64,000 nucleotides of DNA from contig NZ_JBFBLC010000002.1 in the NCBI RefSeq assembly GCF_040702505.1, positions 372,001 to 436,000 of the forward strand, given 5' to 3'. Source of the DNA: Terrabacter sp040702505 (GTDB lineage Bacteria; Actinomycetota; Actinomycetes; Actinomycetales; Dermatophilaceae). Shown here one piece after another: positions 50,254 to 59,458 of this stretch (positions are counted from its first letter, which is position 1; every line of letters begins with the position of its first letter). The position numbers and the translations under genes were made by a program. The notes below the pieces were generated by a model, which worked only from the letters and a program-made list of their open reading frames with translations, was not told the origin of the DNA and searched no databases.

Positions 50254-52119
50254 GTGGCTCTGCTGGAGACGATCACGAGCCCCGCTGCTCTCAAGGCGCT
50301 GCCGGCCGAGCAGCTGCCGGCCCTGGCCGAGGAGATCCGCACCTTCCTCGTGACCGAGGTCTCCAAGACGGGCGGCCACCTGGGCCCCAACCTCGGAGTG
50401 GTGGAGCTGACGATCGCCCTCCACCGCGTCTTCGACTCCCCGCTCGACACGCTGGTCTTCGACACCGGCCACCAGTCCTACGTGCACAAGCTGCTGACGG
50501 GTCGCCACGACTTCAGCAAGCTCAAGAAGCAGGGCGGTCTCTCCGGCTACCCGAGCCGTGCCGAGTCCGAGCACGACGTCGTCGAGAACTCGCACGCCTC
50601 CACCGCCCTGTCGTGGGCCGACGGCATCGCCAAGGGCCGGCGCCTCGCCGGCGAGACCGACCGCCACACGGTGGCGCTCATCGGCGACGGCGCCCTCACC
50701 GGCGGCATGGCCTGGGAGGCCATCAACAACATCGCCGTCGACAAGACCCTGCCGCTCGTCATCGTCGTCAACGACAACGAGCGCTCCTATGCCCCGACCA
50801 TCGGGGGCCTCGCCGAGCACCTGGCCACCCTCCGGACCACGCGCGGCTACGAGCGCTTCCTCGACTGGGGCAAGCGCTCCCTGGCTCGGACCCCGGTCGT
50901 CGGTGGCGCGATGTTCGAGACGCTGCACGGCGTCAAGAAGGGCATCAAGGACATCGTTGCGCCGCAGGGGATGTTCGAGGACCTCGGCCTGAAGTACCTC
51001 GGCCCGGTCGACGGGCACGACGAGCAGGCCCTCGAGCGGGCGCTGCGCAACGCCAAGGACTTCGGCGGACCCGTCCTCGTGCACGTCATCACCCAGAAGG
51101 GCCGCGGCTACCAGCCGGCCATCGACGACGAGGCCGACCAGTTCCACGGCGTCGGCAAGTTCAACCCCGAGACCGGCCTGCCGTTCGAGGTGTCGGGGCG
51201 CATCTGGACCGACGAGTTCAACGAGGAGATGGTCGCGATCGGTCGCGACCGCCCCGATGTCGTCGCCCTAACCGCCGCCATGCTCATCCCCGTCGGTCTC
51301 GACGGCTTCGCCGCCGCCTACCCCGCCCGCGTCTTCGACGTGGGCATCGCCGAGCAGCACGCGGTCACCATGGCCTCCGGCCTCGCGTACGCCGGGATGC
51401 ACCCGGTGGTCGCCGTCTACGCGACGTTCCTCAACCGCGCCTTCGACCAGCTGCTCATGGACTGCGCGCTGCACAAGGCCGGCGTGACCTTCATCCTCGA
51501 CCGGGCCGGGATCACCGGGAGCGACGGGGCCTCGCACAACGGCATGTGGGACATGACCCTCACGTCGATCGTGCCCGGGCTGCGGCTGGCCGCGCCACGC
51601 GACGGCGAGCAGGTGCGCCGGCAGCTCCGCGAGGCCGTCGACGTCTCCGACGGCCCCACCGTCATCCGCTTCCCCAAGGGTGACGTGTCCGACCCGCTCG
51701 AGTCCGTACGCCGGATCGGTGCGGTCGACGTGCTCTTCGAGAACGCCGGTGACGACGTCGACCTGCTCGTGGTCGGCGTCGGCGCCTTCGGCGGCCTGGC
51801 CGTCGAAGCGGGGGAGAAGATCGCCGCCCACGGCCGGAGCGTCCGCGTCGTCGACCCGCGCTGGGTGCTGCCGGTCAGCGACGACGTCGTCGAGCTCGCC
51901 CGCCGCGCCAAGGCGGTCGCGGTCGTCGAGGACAACCTCGTCAGCGGAGGCGTCGGCGCGGCCGTGACGCTCGCCCTGCGCGAGGCCGGCGTCGACGCGC
52001 CCGTGCACGGCTACGGCATACCGAAGCGCTTCCTCGAGCACGCCTCACGGGGGCAGATCCTCGAGGAGCTCGGCCTGACCGCCGACCAGGTCGTGGCGGA
52101 CCTCGAGCCGAAGCTCTGA
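50254..52119 (+). CDS. dxs: 1-deoxy-D-xylulose-5-phosphate synthase
   Basis: A 621-residue TPP-dependent enzyme condensing pyruvate and glyceraldehyde-3-phosphate, the first step of the MEP isoprenoid pathway. SKTGGHLGPNLGVVELTIAL (conserved His), the TPP/Mg motif GDGALTGGMAWEAINN (about 145-160), EQHAVTMASGLAYAGM with the catalytic Glu, and DRAGITGSDGASHNG are intact. GTG start with GGAAGGACG upstream. Length is normal. The preceding 148 bp presumably hold its promoter. Confidence 0.96.
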   Translation: MALLETITSPAALKALPAEQLPALAEEIRTFLVTEVSKTGGHLGPNLGVVELTIALHRVFDSPLDTLVFDTGHQSYVHKLLTGRHDFSKLKKQGGLSGYPSRAESEHDVVENSHASTALSWADGIAKGRRLAGETDRHTVALIGDGALTGGMAWEAINNIAVDKTLPLVIVVNDNERSYAPTIGGLAEHLATLRTTRGYERFLDWGKRSLARTPVVGGAMFETLHGVKKGIKDIVAPQGMFEDLGLKYLGPVDGHDEQALERALRNAKDFGGPVLVHVITQKGRGYQPAIDDEADQFHGVGKFNPETGLPFEVSGRIWTDEFNEEMVAIGRDRPDVVALTAAMLIPVGLDGFAAAYPARVFDVGIAEQHAVTMASGLAYAGMHPVVAVYATFLNRAFDQLLMDCALHKAGVTFILDRAGITGSDGASHNGMWDMTLTSIVPGLRLAAPRDGEQVRRQLREAVDVSDGPTVIRFPKGDVSDPLESVRRIGAVDVLFENAGDDVDLLVVGVGAFGGLAVEAGEKIAAHGRSVRVVDPRWVLPVSDDVVELARRAKAVAVVEDNLVSGGVGAAVTLALREAGVDAPVHGYGIPKRFLEHASRGQILEELGLTADQVVADLEPKL

Positions 52120-52191
52120 CGGTCACGTCGCCAGGGCGAGCCGGCGCGGCCCCCGAGATGGGTGCACAGGGCGGCTGCCTACGATCGGGGC

Positions 52192-52509
52192 ATGCAGCTT
52201 CGCAACGCAGCAGACGTGAGCACGGCGCCCATTGCAGCCCTCGGGCTGGTCGGCGGCTATGTCGCCGCCCGCGAGACCGGCATCCGCCCCCTCGGCGGCG
52301 TCGTGCTCGGAGCGGCCGGGCTGTACGCCGGGCGCACCTGGCTGACCAAGGCGGGGGCTCCGGCCACCGCCGGTCTGGCGGCGCTCTACCTCGGTGGTTT
52401 CGGCGCCTCGCACCCGCTGGCCAAGCGGATCGGCGCCTGGCCCTCCGTCCTCACGGTCGCTGCCCTCAGCGCGGCAGCCTCGTGGGCCGTGGCCGACCGC
52501 CGGCGCTGA
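52192..52509 (+). CDS. small membrane protein, unknown
   Basis: A 105-residue Ala/Gly-rich protein with three or four weakly hydrophobic segments (APIALGLVGGYVAA-like at 14-30, GGVVLGAAGLYAGRTWL, AGLAALYLGGFGASHPL, VLTVAALSAAASWAVA). Probably an inner-membrane protein. ATG at 52192. Its last 44 bp overlap the 3' end of the convergent sigma factor gene, which is unusual in this otherwise tidy region. No family recognised. Confidence 0.65.
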   Translation: MQLRNAADVSTAPIAALGLVGGYVAARETGIRPLGGVVLGAAGLYAGRTWLTKAGAPATAGLAALYLGGFGASHPLAKRIGAWPSVLTVAALSAAASWAVADRRR

Positions 52510-53506
52510 GGCGCGGGCTTTCCGTCACCGGGCTCTCAGCGCCGGGCCCTGATGCGCCGAGCCGGCGGATCAGGGCCTTCGCGTCGCCGACCGGCCCGAG
52601 GTGGGCCAGCTTGTCGGGGTTGACGATCGCGCGGACGCCGGCCACCTGCCCGTCCCGGATCTCCAGGGCCCAGACGGCCATGAGGTGCCCGTCGACGAGG
52701 AACGTCGCGCCGGGGTCACCGTTGACCTCGACCGGCCGGATCTCCATGTCCGGCAGCCTCCGCAGCACCCGCAGCCAGTTGGTGAGGGTGTGCGCGACCC
52801 GGCTGCGGCCGTGCTGGGAGCGCGCGAGCGAGGGTGCCTTGCCGCCGCCGTCGCCGACGAGCTCGACGTCGTGGGCCAGGAGGGACTCGAGGCCGGCGAG
52901 GTCGCCCGACCGCGCAGCGGCGAAGAAGCGGCTCGCCAGCTCGCTCTGCTGCTCGGGAGTGGTCGTGAAGCGGGGCCGGCGGTCCTCGACGTGGCGACGC
53001 GCACGGACCGCGAGCTGGCGCACGTTGCTCTCACCCTTGCCGACGATGGCCGCGACCTCGCCGTAGGAGTAGCCGAACACGTCGTGGAGCAGCAGAACCG
53101 CGCGCTGCTCGGGCGACAGGCTCTCCAGCACGACGAGCAGTGCCATGGACAGCGTGTCGGCGGTCTCGGCGTATCGTGCCGGGTCCATCTCGGCGCTGTG
53201 CCCGTCGGTGAGGATCGGCTCGGGCAGCCAGTCCCCGACGTACCGCTCGCGGCGTGCCCGCGCCGACCGCAGCTCGTCCATCGCGAGGCGCGTGGTCACG
53301 GTGGCGGTGAACGCGCGGGGTGAGGCGATCTGCTCGCCCGCCTCGAGCGAGCGGTGCACCCGCAGCAGCGCCTCCTGCACCACGTCCTCAGCCTCCGTGA
53401 CGCTTCCGAGCATCCGGTAGGCGATGCCGAACGCCATCGGCCTCAGGTCGGCGAGAAGCCGCTCGCGCTCGGGAACGGCGGTCGTGGGCTGCCTCTCGTC
53501 GGTCAC
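52466..53506 (-). CDS. ECF sigma factor, SigJ type with SnoaL-like C-terminal domain
   Basis: A 346-residue RNA polymerase sigma factor. Region 2 is LRPMAFGIAYRMLGSVTEAE DVVQEA-type (23-50), region 4 is LSPEQRAVLLLHDVFGYSYG with the helix-turn-helix EVAAIVGKGESNVRQLAVRA (about 125-175). After DDRRPRF-like linker comes a SnoaL/NTF2-like domain (ELASRFFAAARSGDLAGLES to IVNPDKLAHLGPVGD), as in ECF41/SigJ proteins, where the domain tunes activity in place of an anti-sigma factor. GTG at 53506 overlaps the epimerase stop in a GTGA. Confidence 0.92.
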   Translation of the reverse strand: MTDERQPTTAVPERERLLADLRPMAFGIAYRMLGSVTEAEDVVQEALLRVHRSLEAGEQIASPRAFTATVTTRLAMDELRSARARRERYVGDWLPEPILTDGHSAEMDPARYAETADTLSMALLVVLESLSPEQRAVLLLHDVFGYSYGEVAAIVGKGESNVRQLAVRARRHVEDRRPRFTTTPEQQSELASRFFAAARSGDLAGLESLLAHDVELVGDGGGKAPSLARSQHGRSRVAHTLTNWLRVLRRLPDMEIRPVEVNGDPGATFLVDGHLMAVWALEIRDGQVAGVRAIVNPDKLAHLGPVGDAKALIRRLGASGPGAESPVTESPRLSAGGRPRPTRLPR

Positions 53507-54468
53507 GCGGGGGTGCCGCTCTCGGCGCGGTCCTCGACCGCCAGCTGCCGGAAGCCCTCCCGCCAGGACGCGTGCCCGGGTGCCCAGCCCAGCTCCCGCT
53601 TCGCCTTGGCGTTGGAGGCGCCTCGTAGCTCGGTCATCATCACCGTGCCAGTCTCGCCCGCCAGCAGCCTGCCGACCAGGCGCGGCACGCGCATCGGCGG
53701 CCTGGCGCCCAGCGACTCGGCGAGGACCGGCAGCCAGGTGGCCACGTTCGCCGGCTCGTCGTCGACGACGTTGTAGACGCCCGGGGCGCCACGCTCGACA
53801 GCGGCCACCGTCGCCTCGGCCGCGTCGGCGATGTGGACGAACGACCACACGCCGGCCCCGTCCCCGACCACGGGGAACCGGCGACGGCGCACGGCCTCGG
53901 TCTGCTCGCCCCGGGGCCCGAGCGAGGTGTGCGGGCCGTAGAAGCCGCCGTATCGCAGCACGAGCCCCTGCGTCCACGACGCAGCGAGCACGCTGTCCTC
54001 GACGTGGCGGATGGCTCCCACGGTCTCCTGCATCCCGCTGGGAGGCTCGGTGCCGAAGGGGTCGTCCTCGGTCTTCACCGGGCCCCCGACGCGGTCATAG
54101 CCCGCGAAGAAGCTCTGGGCGACGAAGCGCCTCACTCCCACCGCGCGGGCAGCCGAGAGCAGGTGGTCGGTGCCCTCCGTGCGGAGGCGGTTCGTCCCGG
54201 CGAAGGCCCGGTCGAAGTGCCGCAGGTCCATCGGACCGATCGCCGTCAGCTGGTGCACGACCACCTCCGGCCGCGACGCGGCGACGGCGCGCGCCACCTG
54301 GTCGGGGTCGAGGGCGTCGGCCACGACCGGCACCGCGCCGAGCCCACGCAGGAACACCTGCTTCGACTCGCTGCGGGTCATCCCGTGCACCTCGTGCCCG
54401 GCCCGGACCAGGCGCGGCACCAGCTGCCGCCCCATCGCACCGGTCGCTCCTGCCACCAGGATCCTCAT
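53503..54468 (-). CDS. NAD-dependent epimerase/dehydratase family protein
   Basis: A 321-residue extended-SDR-like protein. MRILVAGATGAMGRQLVPRL opens the Rossmann fold (GATGAMG, 7-13), with VVVHQLTAIGP and GVWSFVHIADAAEATVAAVE later. The usual catalytic YxxxK is replaced: the position corresponding to it lies around FFAGYDRVGGPVKTEDDPF, so catalytic status is unclear. It precedes the sigma factor gene in one transcript; ECF41-type sigma factors typically control a neighbouring oxidoreductase or carboxymuconolactone-decarboxylase-like gene, which fits. Confidence 0.87.
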   Translation of the reverse strand: MRILVAGATGAMGRQLVPRLVRAGHEVHGMTRSESKQVFLRGLGAVPVVADALDPDQVARAVAASRPEVVVHQLTAIGPMDLRHFDRAFAGTNRLRTEGTDHLLSAARAVGVRRFVAQSFFAGYDRVGGPVKTEDDPFGTEPPSGMQETVGAIRHVEDSVLAASWTQGLVLRYGGFYGPHTSLGPRGEQTEAVRRRRFPVVGDGAGVWSFVHIADAAEATVAAVERGAPGVYNVVDDEPANVATWLPVLAESLGARPPMRVPRLVGRLLAGETGTVMMTELRGASNAKAKRELGWAPGHASWREGFRQLAVEDRAESGTPA

Positions 54469-54708
54469 CTCAGCTCCTCATCGCGTTGTCTGCCTACGCC
54501 AACTCAGACGAGACAGCCACCGCTGCTGTGACACCCGGGCGCCGATGGTCCCGGCGACGTGGCGGGGACGCACATGAGCGTTCCGGCAATGTGGTGTTCG
54601 GGCCCACCGTGGCCGATCACGCGCTGATCTACCTTCGCCGGGAGGTTGGGCGTCGACGGATCTCGTTGCGGCAAAGGCGCGAGCGCCCACCAGAGGTGGA
54701 GGACAACG

Positions 54709-55926
54709 GTGTCCAAGCGGTGGAGTCTCGCGCTCGCGAGCGCCATGATCACGCTGTCGGTGGCGGCCTGCGGCTCGCCCGGCCAGCCCGGAGCGGCGGC
54801 CGACAACGGCACGGCGGCGGGCGGCGGCACGTCCAGCGGCCCCTACAAGGTCGGGCTCGTCTACTCGAAGTCCGGGCCCCTCGCCAGCTACGGCCAGCAG
54901 TACCGCCAGGGCCTCACGGCCGGGATCGACTACGCCACCAAGGGAACCGGCGCGGTGGCCGGTCACCAGATCCAGATCACCGAGCAGGACGACGCCGGTG
55001 ACCCCGCCAAGGCCGTCGCCTCGGCGACCGACCTCATCGGCCAGGGGAACAAGATCATCGCCGGCTCCACGGCGAGCGGCGTGGCCCTGCAGGTGGCGCC
55101 GCTGGCCAAGGACAACAAGGTGCTCTTCATCTCCGGTCCCGCTGCGGCCGACGCCGTCACCGGGGCCAACCGCTACACGTTCCGGTCGGGTCGTCAGACC
55201 TACCAGGACGTCGCGACCGCCGGCACCATGCTGGGTGACGTCAAGGGCAAGAAGGTCACGGTCCTCGCGCAGGACAGCGCCTTCGGCAAGGCCAACGTCG
55301 CCGCCGTGACCGCGGTGCTCGGCGCCAAGGGGGCCAGTGTCAGCGCCGTCGAGGTGCCGGCTGCCGCCACCGACCTGACGCCGTTCGCCACGAAGATCAA
55401 GTCAGCGGCGCCCGACCTGCTCTTCGTCGCCTGGGCCGGCGAGAACGCCACGGCCATGTGGACGACGCTCGGGCAGCAGGGGGTCTTCGACGCCACCAAG
55501 GTCGTCACCGGTCTCGACATCAAGGCCACCCACGCCCTCTTCGGGCCGGTCGCCACCAAGATCGACTTCCTCTCACACTTCTTCGAGGGCGCCGCGGACA
55601 ACGCCGCCTACCAGGCCCTCGACGCGGGCCTGAAGAAGCAGGGCGCGAGCGTCGACCTGTTCACCAACGACGGCTTCGTCGCGGGGCAGATGATCGTGCA
55701 CGCCCTCGAGGCGGGCGGCAACGACGTCGACAAGATGGTGACCTCGCTCGAGGGCTGGAAGTTCGAGGGGCCCAAGGGCTCCCTCGAGATCCGCGCCGAG
55801 GACCACGCCCTGCTGCAGCCGATGTTCACGGCCACCCTCAAGAAGGAGGGCTCGAACGAGGTCCCGCAGCTGGTCAAGACGCTCGACCCGGCCGCGGTCG
55901 CCCCGCCCGTCACCCCGTTCAAGTGA
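54709..55926 (+). CDS. branched-chain-amino-acid-type ABC transporter substrate-binding lipoprotein
   Basis: A 405-residue periplasmic-type binding protein with a lipoprotein signal (LASAMITLSVAACG, Cys near 21) and a Ser/Gly/Ala-rich linker. The type I fold begins YKVGLVYSKSGPLASYGQQY, the Leu/Ile/Val-binding-protein class. VTVLAQDSAFGKANVAAVTA and the C-terminal GWKFEGPKGSLEIRAEDH are typical. GGAGG precedes GTG 54709 by six bases. It heads a six-gene operon. The ligand may be an amino acid, amide, urea or aromatic acid; sequence alone does not decide. Confidence 0.93.
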   Translation: MSKRWSLALASAMITLSVAACGSPGQPGAAADNGTAAGGGTSSGPYKVGLVYSKSGPLASYGQQYRQGLTAGIDYATKGTGAVAGHQIQITEQDDAGDPAKAVASATDLIGQGNKIIAGSTASGVALQVAPLAKDNKVLFISGPAAADAVTGANRYTFRSGRQTYQDVATAGTMLGDVKGKKVTVLAQDSAFGKANVAAVTAVLGAKGASVSAVEVPAAATDLTPFATKIKSAAPDLLFVAWAGENATAMWTTLGQQGVFDATKVVTGLDIKATHALFGPVATKIDFLSHFFEGAADNAAYQALDAGLKKQGASVDLFTNDGFVAGQMIVHALEAGGNDVDKMVTSLEGWKFEGPKGSLEIRAEDHALLQPMFTATLKKEGSNEVPQLVKTLDPAAVAPPVTPFK

Positions 55927-55942
55927 CCGGACAGCGCGCGAG

Positions 55943-56677
55943 GTGATCACGGCAGAGGCGGTCGGCTGGAGGGTCGGCGGCGCACAGATCCTCGAGGACG
56001 TCTCGCTGTCCGTGGGGGCCGGTGAGCTGCTCGGCATCATCGGCCCCAACGGCGCGGGGAAGTCGTCCTTCGTCAACATCCTGAGCGGGGTGACGAGGCC
56101 GACCAGCGGGCGGATCACGCTGCAGGACAAGGAGGTCACCCGAGCCAGTGCCACCCGGCGGGCGCGGATGGGGCTGTCGCGCTCCTTCCAGACCTCGGCC
56201 CTGTTCGACGGGCTGACCGCGGGGGAGAACGTGCGGCTGGCGGTGCAGGCGGCCGGGGCGTCCGCGCTCTCGCCGTTCCGCGCCCCGGGCTCGGCGTCGT
56301 CCGGGGCCGTCGAGTCGCTGCTTGCGAGAGTGCGTATGCCGGGTCGCGCGGGCACGCTCGCCCGTGACCTCTCGCACGGTGACCGTCGCAAGCTCGAGCT
56401 GGCGATGGCGCTGGCCTCCGAGCCGGCGGTGCTGCTCCTGGACGAGCCGATGGCGGGCGTCTCCGCCGAGGACGTCGACGGGCTGGCCGAGATCATCAGC
56501 GAGGTGCGTGACTCCGGTGTCGCCGTCGCCATGGTCGAGCACCACATGCACGTCGTGCTCGGGCTCGCCGACCGCGTGGCGGTCCTGCACCACGGCCAGC
56601 TGCTCGCGGTCGGCCCACCGTCCGAGATGACGGCAGACGACCGAGTCCAGCAGGCCTACCTGGGAGAAGCACTGTGA
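55943..56677 (+). CDS. LivG-type ABC transporter ATP-binding protein
   Basis: A 244-residue ATPase: Walker A GPNGAGKSS (about 35-43), signature LSHGDRRKLELAMALA, Walker B VLLLDEPMAG, and an H-loop VEHHMHVVL. This is the LivG member of the branched-chain transporter family, which binds the inner face of the permease pair. GTG start 17 bp after the binding-protein gene; its stop overlaps the next start (GTGA). Confidence 0.93.
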   Translation: MITAEAVGWRVGGAQILEDVSLSVGAGELLGIIGPNGAGKSSFVNILSGVTRPTSGRITLQDKEVTRASATRRARMGLSRSFQTSALFDGLTAGENVRLAVQAAGASALSPFRAPGSASSGAVESLLARVRMPGRAGTLARDLSHGDRRKLELAMALASEPAVLLLDEPMAGVSAEDVDGLAEIISEVRDSGVAVAMVEHHMHVVLGLADRVAVLHHGQLLAVGPPSEMTADDRVQQAYLGEAL

Positions 56678-57426
56678 CACAAGGAAGCCGCACCACACCC
56701 GACCCGGGTCCCGCAGAACCGGTCCTGCAGCTCGAGGACGTCCACGTCCGCTACGGCGGCTCCCACATCCTGCAGGGCGTGACCTTCGACGTGCCGGCCA
56801 CCGGGGTGACCGCGCTGCTCGGACGCAACGGCGTCGGCAAGACCACGACCCTCAAGGCCGTCATCGGCCTGGCGCCTCGCACCGGCCGGGTCCTCTTCCG
56901 GGGCGCGGAGATCCAGCGGCTCACGACCGCGCGCATCGTCCGCGGTGGCATCGGCTACGTCCCCGAGGACCGGGAGGTCTTCGGCGGGCTCACCGTCGAG
57001 GAGAACCTGCGTCTCGTCGACCCCGAGCGAGGCGTCGAGGCGCCGGTGGTCGAGCGCCTCTTCCCCGAGCTCGTGCGGCGTCGCGGCCAGCGTGCCGGCA
57101 CGCTCTCCGGAGGCCAGCAGCAGATGGTCGCCCTGGCTCGCGTGCTCCTGCGCGACAACGCCCTGCTGCTGGTGGACGAGCCGACCAAGGGACTCGCCCC
57201 GAAGCTGGTCACCGAGGTCGCCGACGTGCTGGCCGAGGTCGGCCGGACGACGCCGATCCTGCTCGTCGAGCAGAACCTGCCGCTCGTGCGACGGATCGCC
57301 GACCGGGTCGTGGTCCTCGACGCGGGCGAGGTCGTGCACCGCGGGTCGGCGGCCGAGCTCGTCGCCGACGCCGGGCGCACCCGGGAGCTGCTGGGCGTCT
57401 CGATGCGCCGGGAGGGAGCGGCATGA
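56674..57426 (+). CDS. LivF-type ABC transporter ATP-binding protein
   Basis: A 250-residue ATPase: Walker A GRNGVGKTT, signature LSGGQQQMVALARVLL, Walker B LLLVDEPTKGLAP, H-loop VEQNLPLV. The PTKGLAP pattern is typical of LivF/HAAT ATPases. It overlaps genes on both sides by 4 bp. With the preceding LivG-type protein it would form a heterodimeric motor. Confidence 0.94.
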   Translation: MTQGSRTTPDPGPAEPVLQLEDVHVRYGGSHILQGVTFDVPATGVTALLGRNGVGKTTTLKAVIGLAPRTGRVLFRGAEIQRLTTARIVRGGIGYVPEDREVFGGLTVEENLRLVDPERGVEAPVVERLFPELVRRRGQRAGTLSGGQQQMVALARVLLRDNALLLVDEPTKGLAPKLVTEVADVLAEVGRTTPILLVEQNLPLVRRIADRVVVLDAGEVVHRGSAAELVADAGRTRELLGVSMRREGAA

Positions 57427-58307
57427 GCGACCTGGTCCTCATCCTCGTCACCGGTCTGGGCCTCGGCGCCCTCTACTTCATCGCCGCCAGCGGTCTCAGC
57501 CTCATCTACGGGTTGATGGGGGTGCTGAACTTCGCCCACGGGGCCTTCATGACGGCCGGCGCGTATGCCGCGTGGCTCGTCATGGGCGCCCTCCCCGCCG
57601 GGTGGCCGGTGGCCGGCCGGCTCGTCGTGGGCGTCGTCGCCGCGATCGTCGTCGGCGGCCTGGTGGGCCTGGTCGTCGAGGTCGTGCTGATCCGGCCGCT
57701 CTACCGGCGCCACATCCAGCAGGTGCTCGTCACCGTCGGGCTCTCGCTGGCCGGCGTCGCTGCGGCACAGGGGATCTGGGGAGCCGACCCGAGGGCGGTC
57801 GACAGGCCCACCTGGATGGCCAGCACCACCGACCTGCTCGGGGCACGGCTGCCCAACGACCGTCTCGTCTACGTCCTCGTGGCCCTCGTGCTCTTCGCCG
57901 GCCTACTCGCGCTGTTGCACCTGACCCGGCTGGGGCTGGTCATCCGCGCCGGCGTCGAGAACCGCACGATGGTCGAGGCACTCGGCATCGACGTCCACCG
58001 CACCTTCACTCTGGTCTTCGCCATCGGAGGGGCCGCTGCGGGCCTGGCCGGCGTGCTCTACTCCCAGTACGCCGGGGCGGTCTCGCCGGCGCAGGGTGGC
58101 TCCCTGCTGATCTTCGCCTTCATCGTCGTCGTCATCGGCGGGATGGGGTCGCTCACGGGGACCGGGGTGGCCGCGGTCGTCGTGGGTCTCGTCCAGCAGC
58201 TGGCCAACTACTACGCCGCGACCGGCGTCGGCGACCTCTCCGTGGTCCTGCTCCTGGCGCTGGTCCTCCTGCTCCGACCGACCTCCCTGAAGGGAGCGAC
58301 GGCATGA
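57423..58307 (+). CDS. LivH-type ABC transporter permease
   Basis: A 294-residue inner-membrane permease with about eight membrane helices. LGALYFIAASGLSLIYGLMG (about 9-28) followed by VLNFAHGAFMTAGAYAAWLV is the LivH signature. GLVIRAGVENRTMVEALGID is the cytoplasmic loop that meets the ATPases. Overlaps by 4 bp on each side. Confidence 0.93.
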   Translation: MSDLVLILVTGLGLGALYFIAASGLSLIYGLMGVLNFAHGAFMTAGAYAAWLVMGALPAGWPVAGRLVVGVVAAIVVGGLVGLVVEVVLIRPLYRRHIQQVLVTVGLSLAGVAAAQGIWGADPRAVDRPTWMASTTDLLGARLPNDRLVYVLVALVLFAGLLALLHLTRLGLVIRAGVENRTMVEALGIDVHRTFTLVFAIGGAAAGLAGVLYSQYAGAVSPAQGGSLLIFAFIVVVIGGMGSLTGTGVAAVVVGLVQQLANYYAATGVGDLSVVLLLALVLLLRPTSLKGATA

Positions 58308-59458
58308 CGTCGCCCACCGACCACCTCAGCACGACGCATACGACCCCTCCCTCGTCACCCGATCCCTCGCAGCGCAAGCAGGACGGGTCGCTGGGGCCCG
58401 ACGCGGGCACGGCGCGCCGCCGCGGGCTCCGCCGCCTGCGCACCGTAATCCCTGCTGTGCTCGTGCTCGCCCTGCTCGCCTATCTTCCCTACCTGCCGGT
58501 CGACCTGCCGGGCATCCTCCCGGGGCGCGTCAACGGGCCGGGATCCATGCAGCTGCTCGCAACGTGCCTCGTCGTCGGCGGGGTGGCCCTGAGCTACGAC
58601 GTCCTCTTCGGGCGCACCGGCCTGCTCAGCTTCGGGCACGCGCTCTTCGTCGCGGCGGGGAGCTACCTGCTCACCGTCTCGGTCTCCGAGTGGTCGATGC
58701 CCCTGCCGCTCGCGCTCCTCGCGGCGCTGGGCCTCTCCACGGTGCTCGCGCTCGTCGTGGGCGCGATCGCCCTGCGGGTCGGGGGCATCGCCTTCGCCAT
58801 GGTGACGCTGGCCTTCGCCCAGGCGGCCTCGATCGTCGTGCTGCGCAACCCCGGGGGAGTGACGGGCGGCGAGGAGGGCCGCACGCTCGACCGAGACGCG
58901 CTGCCGGACCTGCTCGTCGGGGTCGCCAACGCGCCCTACCGCTACTGGCTGGCCCTCGCCTTCGTCGTGGTCGCCTGGGTGACCGTGACGCTCGTGGTGC
59001 GGTCGCACGCCGGACACGCGATGGCGGCCGTGCGGGAGAACGAGCAGCGGGCGGCCGTGCTCGGCTTCGGCACCTACCGGGTCAAGCTCCTCGCCTTCGT
59101 GCTCGGCTCGGCCCTCGGGTCCCTCGGAGGGATCGTGCACGCCCTCGTGCTCGGGGGATCCAGCCCCCACCTGACGACCTCCGAGTTCACCCTGTCGCTG
59201 CTCGTCATGGTCGTCCTCGGCGGAGCCGGCAGCCGCTGGGGCGCGCTGCTCGGTGGAGTGCTCTACACCTACGCCGACGCGCGCCTGGTCGAGGTCAGCA
59301 GCGCGCCGATCCTGGCCTCGCTCCCGCAGGTCGTGCGGCAGGTGCTGTCGCAGCCGCTCTTCATCCTCGGCGCCTTCTTCGTGGTCGTCGTCTACTTCGC
59401 ACCGTCGGGCCTGACCGGGCTCGGCGGCCGGCTGGTCAGGAGGACCGGATCCCGATGA
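58304..59458 (+). CDS. LivM-type ABC transporter permease
   Basis: A 384-residue permease with about ten helices after a 45-residue hydrophilic start (TTHTTPPSSPDPSQRKQ). LSYDVLFGRTGLLSFGHALF and AVRENEQRAAVLGFGTYRVK (coupling loop) are LivM signatures. ATG at 58304 overlaps the upstream stop and its own stop overlaps the hydrolase start, so all five downstream genes of the operon are translationally linked. Confidence 0.93.
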   Translation: MTSPTDHLSTTHTTPPSSPDPSQRKQDGSLGPDAGTARRRGLRRLRTVIPAVLVLALLAYLPYLPVDLPGILPGRVNGPGSMQLLATCLVVGGVALSYDVLFGRTGLLSFGHALFVAAGSYLLTVSVSEWSMPLPLALLAALGLSTVLALVVGAIALRVGGIAFAMVTLAFAQAASIVVLRNPGGVTGGEEGRTLDRDALPDLLVGVANAPYRYWLALAFVVVAWVTVTLVVRSHAGHAMAAVRENEQRAAVLGFGTYRVKLLAFVLGSALGSLGGIVHALVLGGSSPHLTTSEFTLSLLVMVVLGGAGSRWGALLGGVLYTYADARLVEVSSAPILASLPQVVRQVLSQPLFILGAFFVVVVYFAPSGLTGLGGRLVRRTGSR

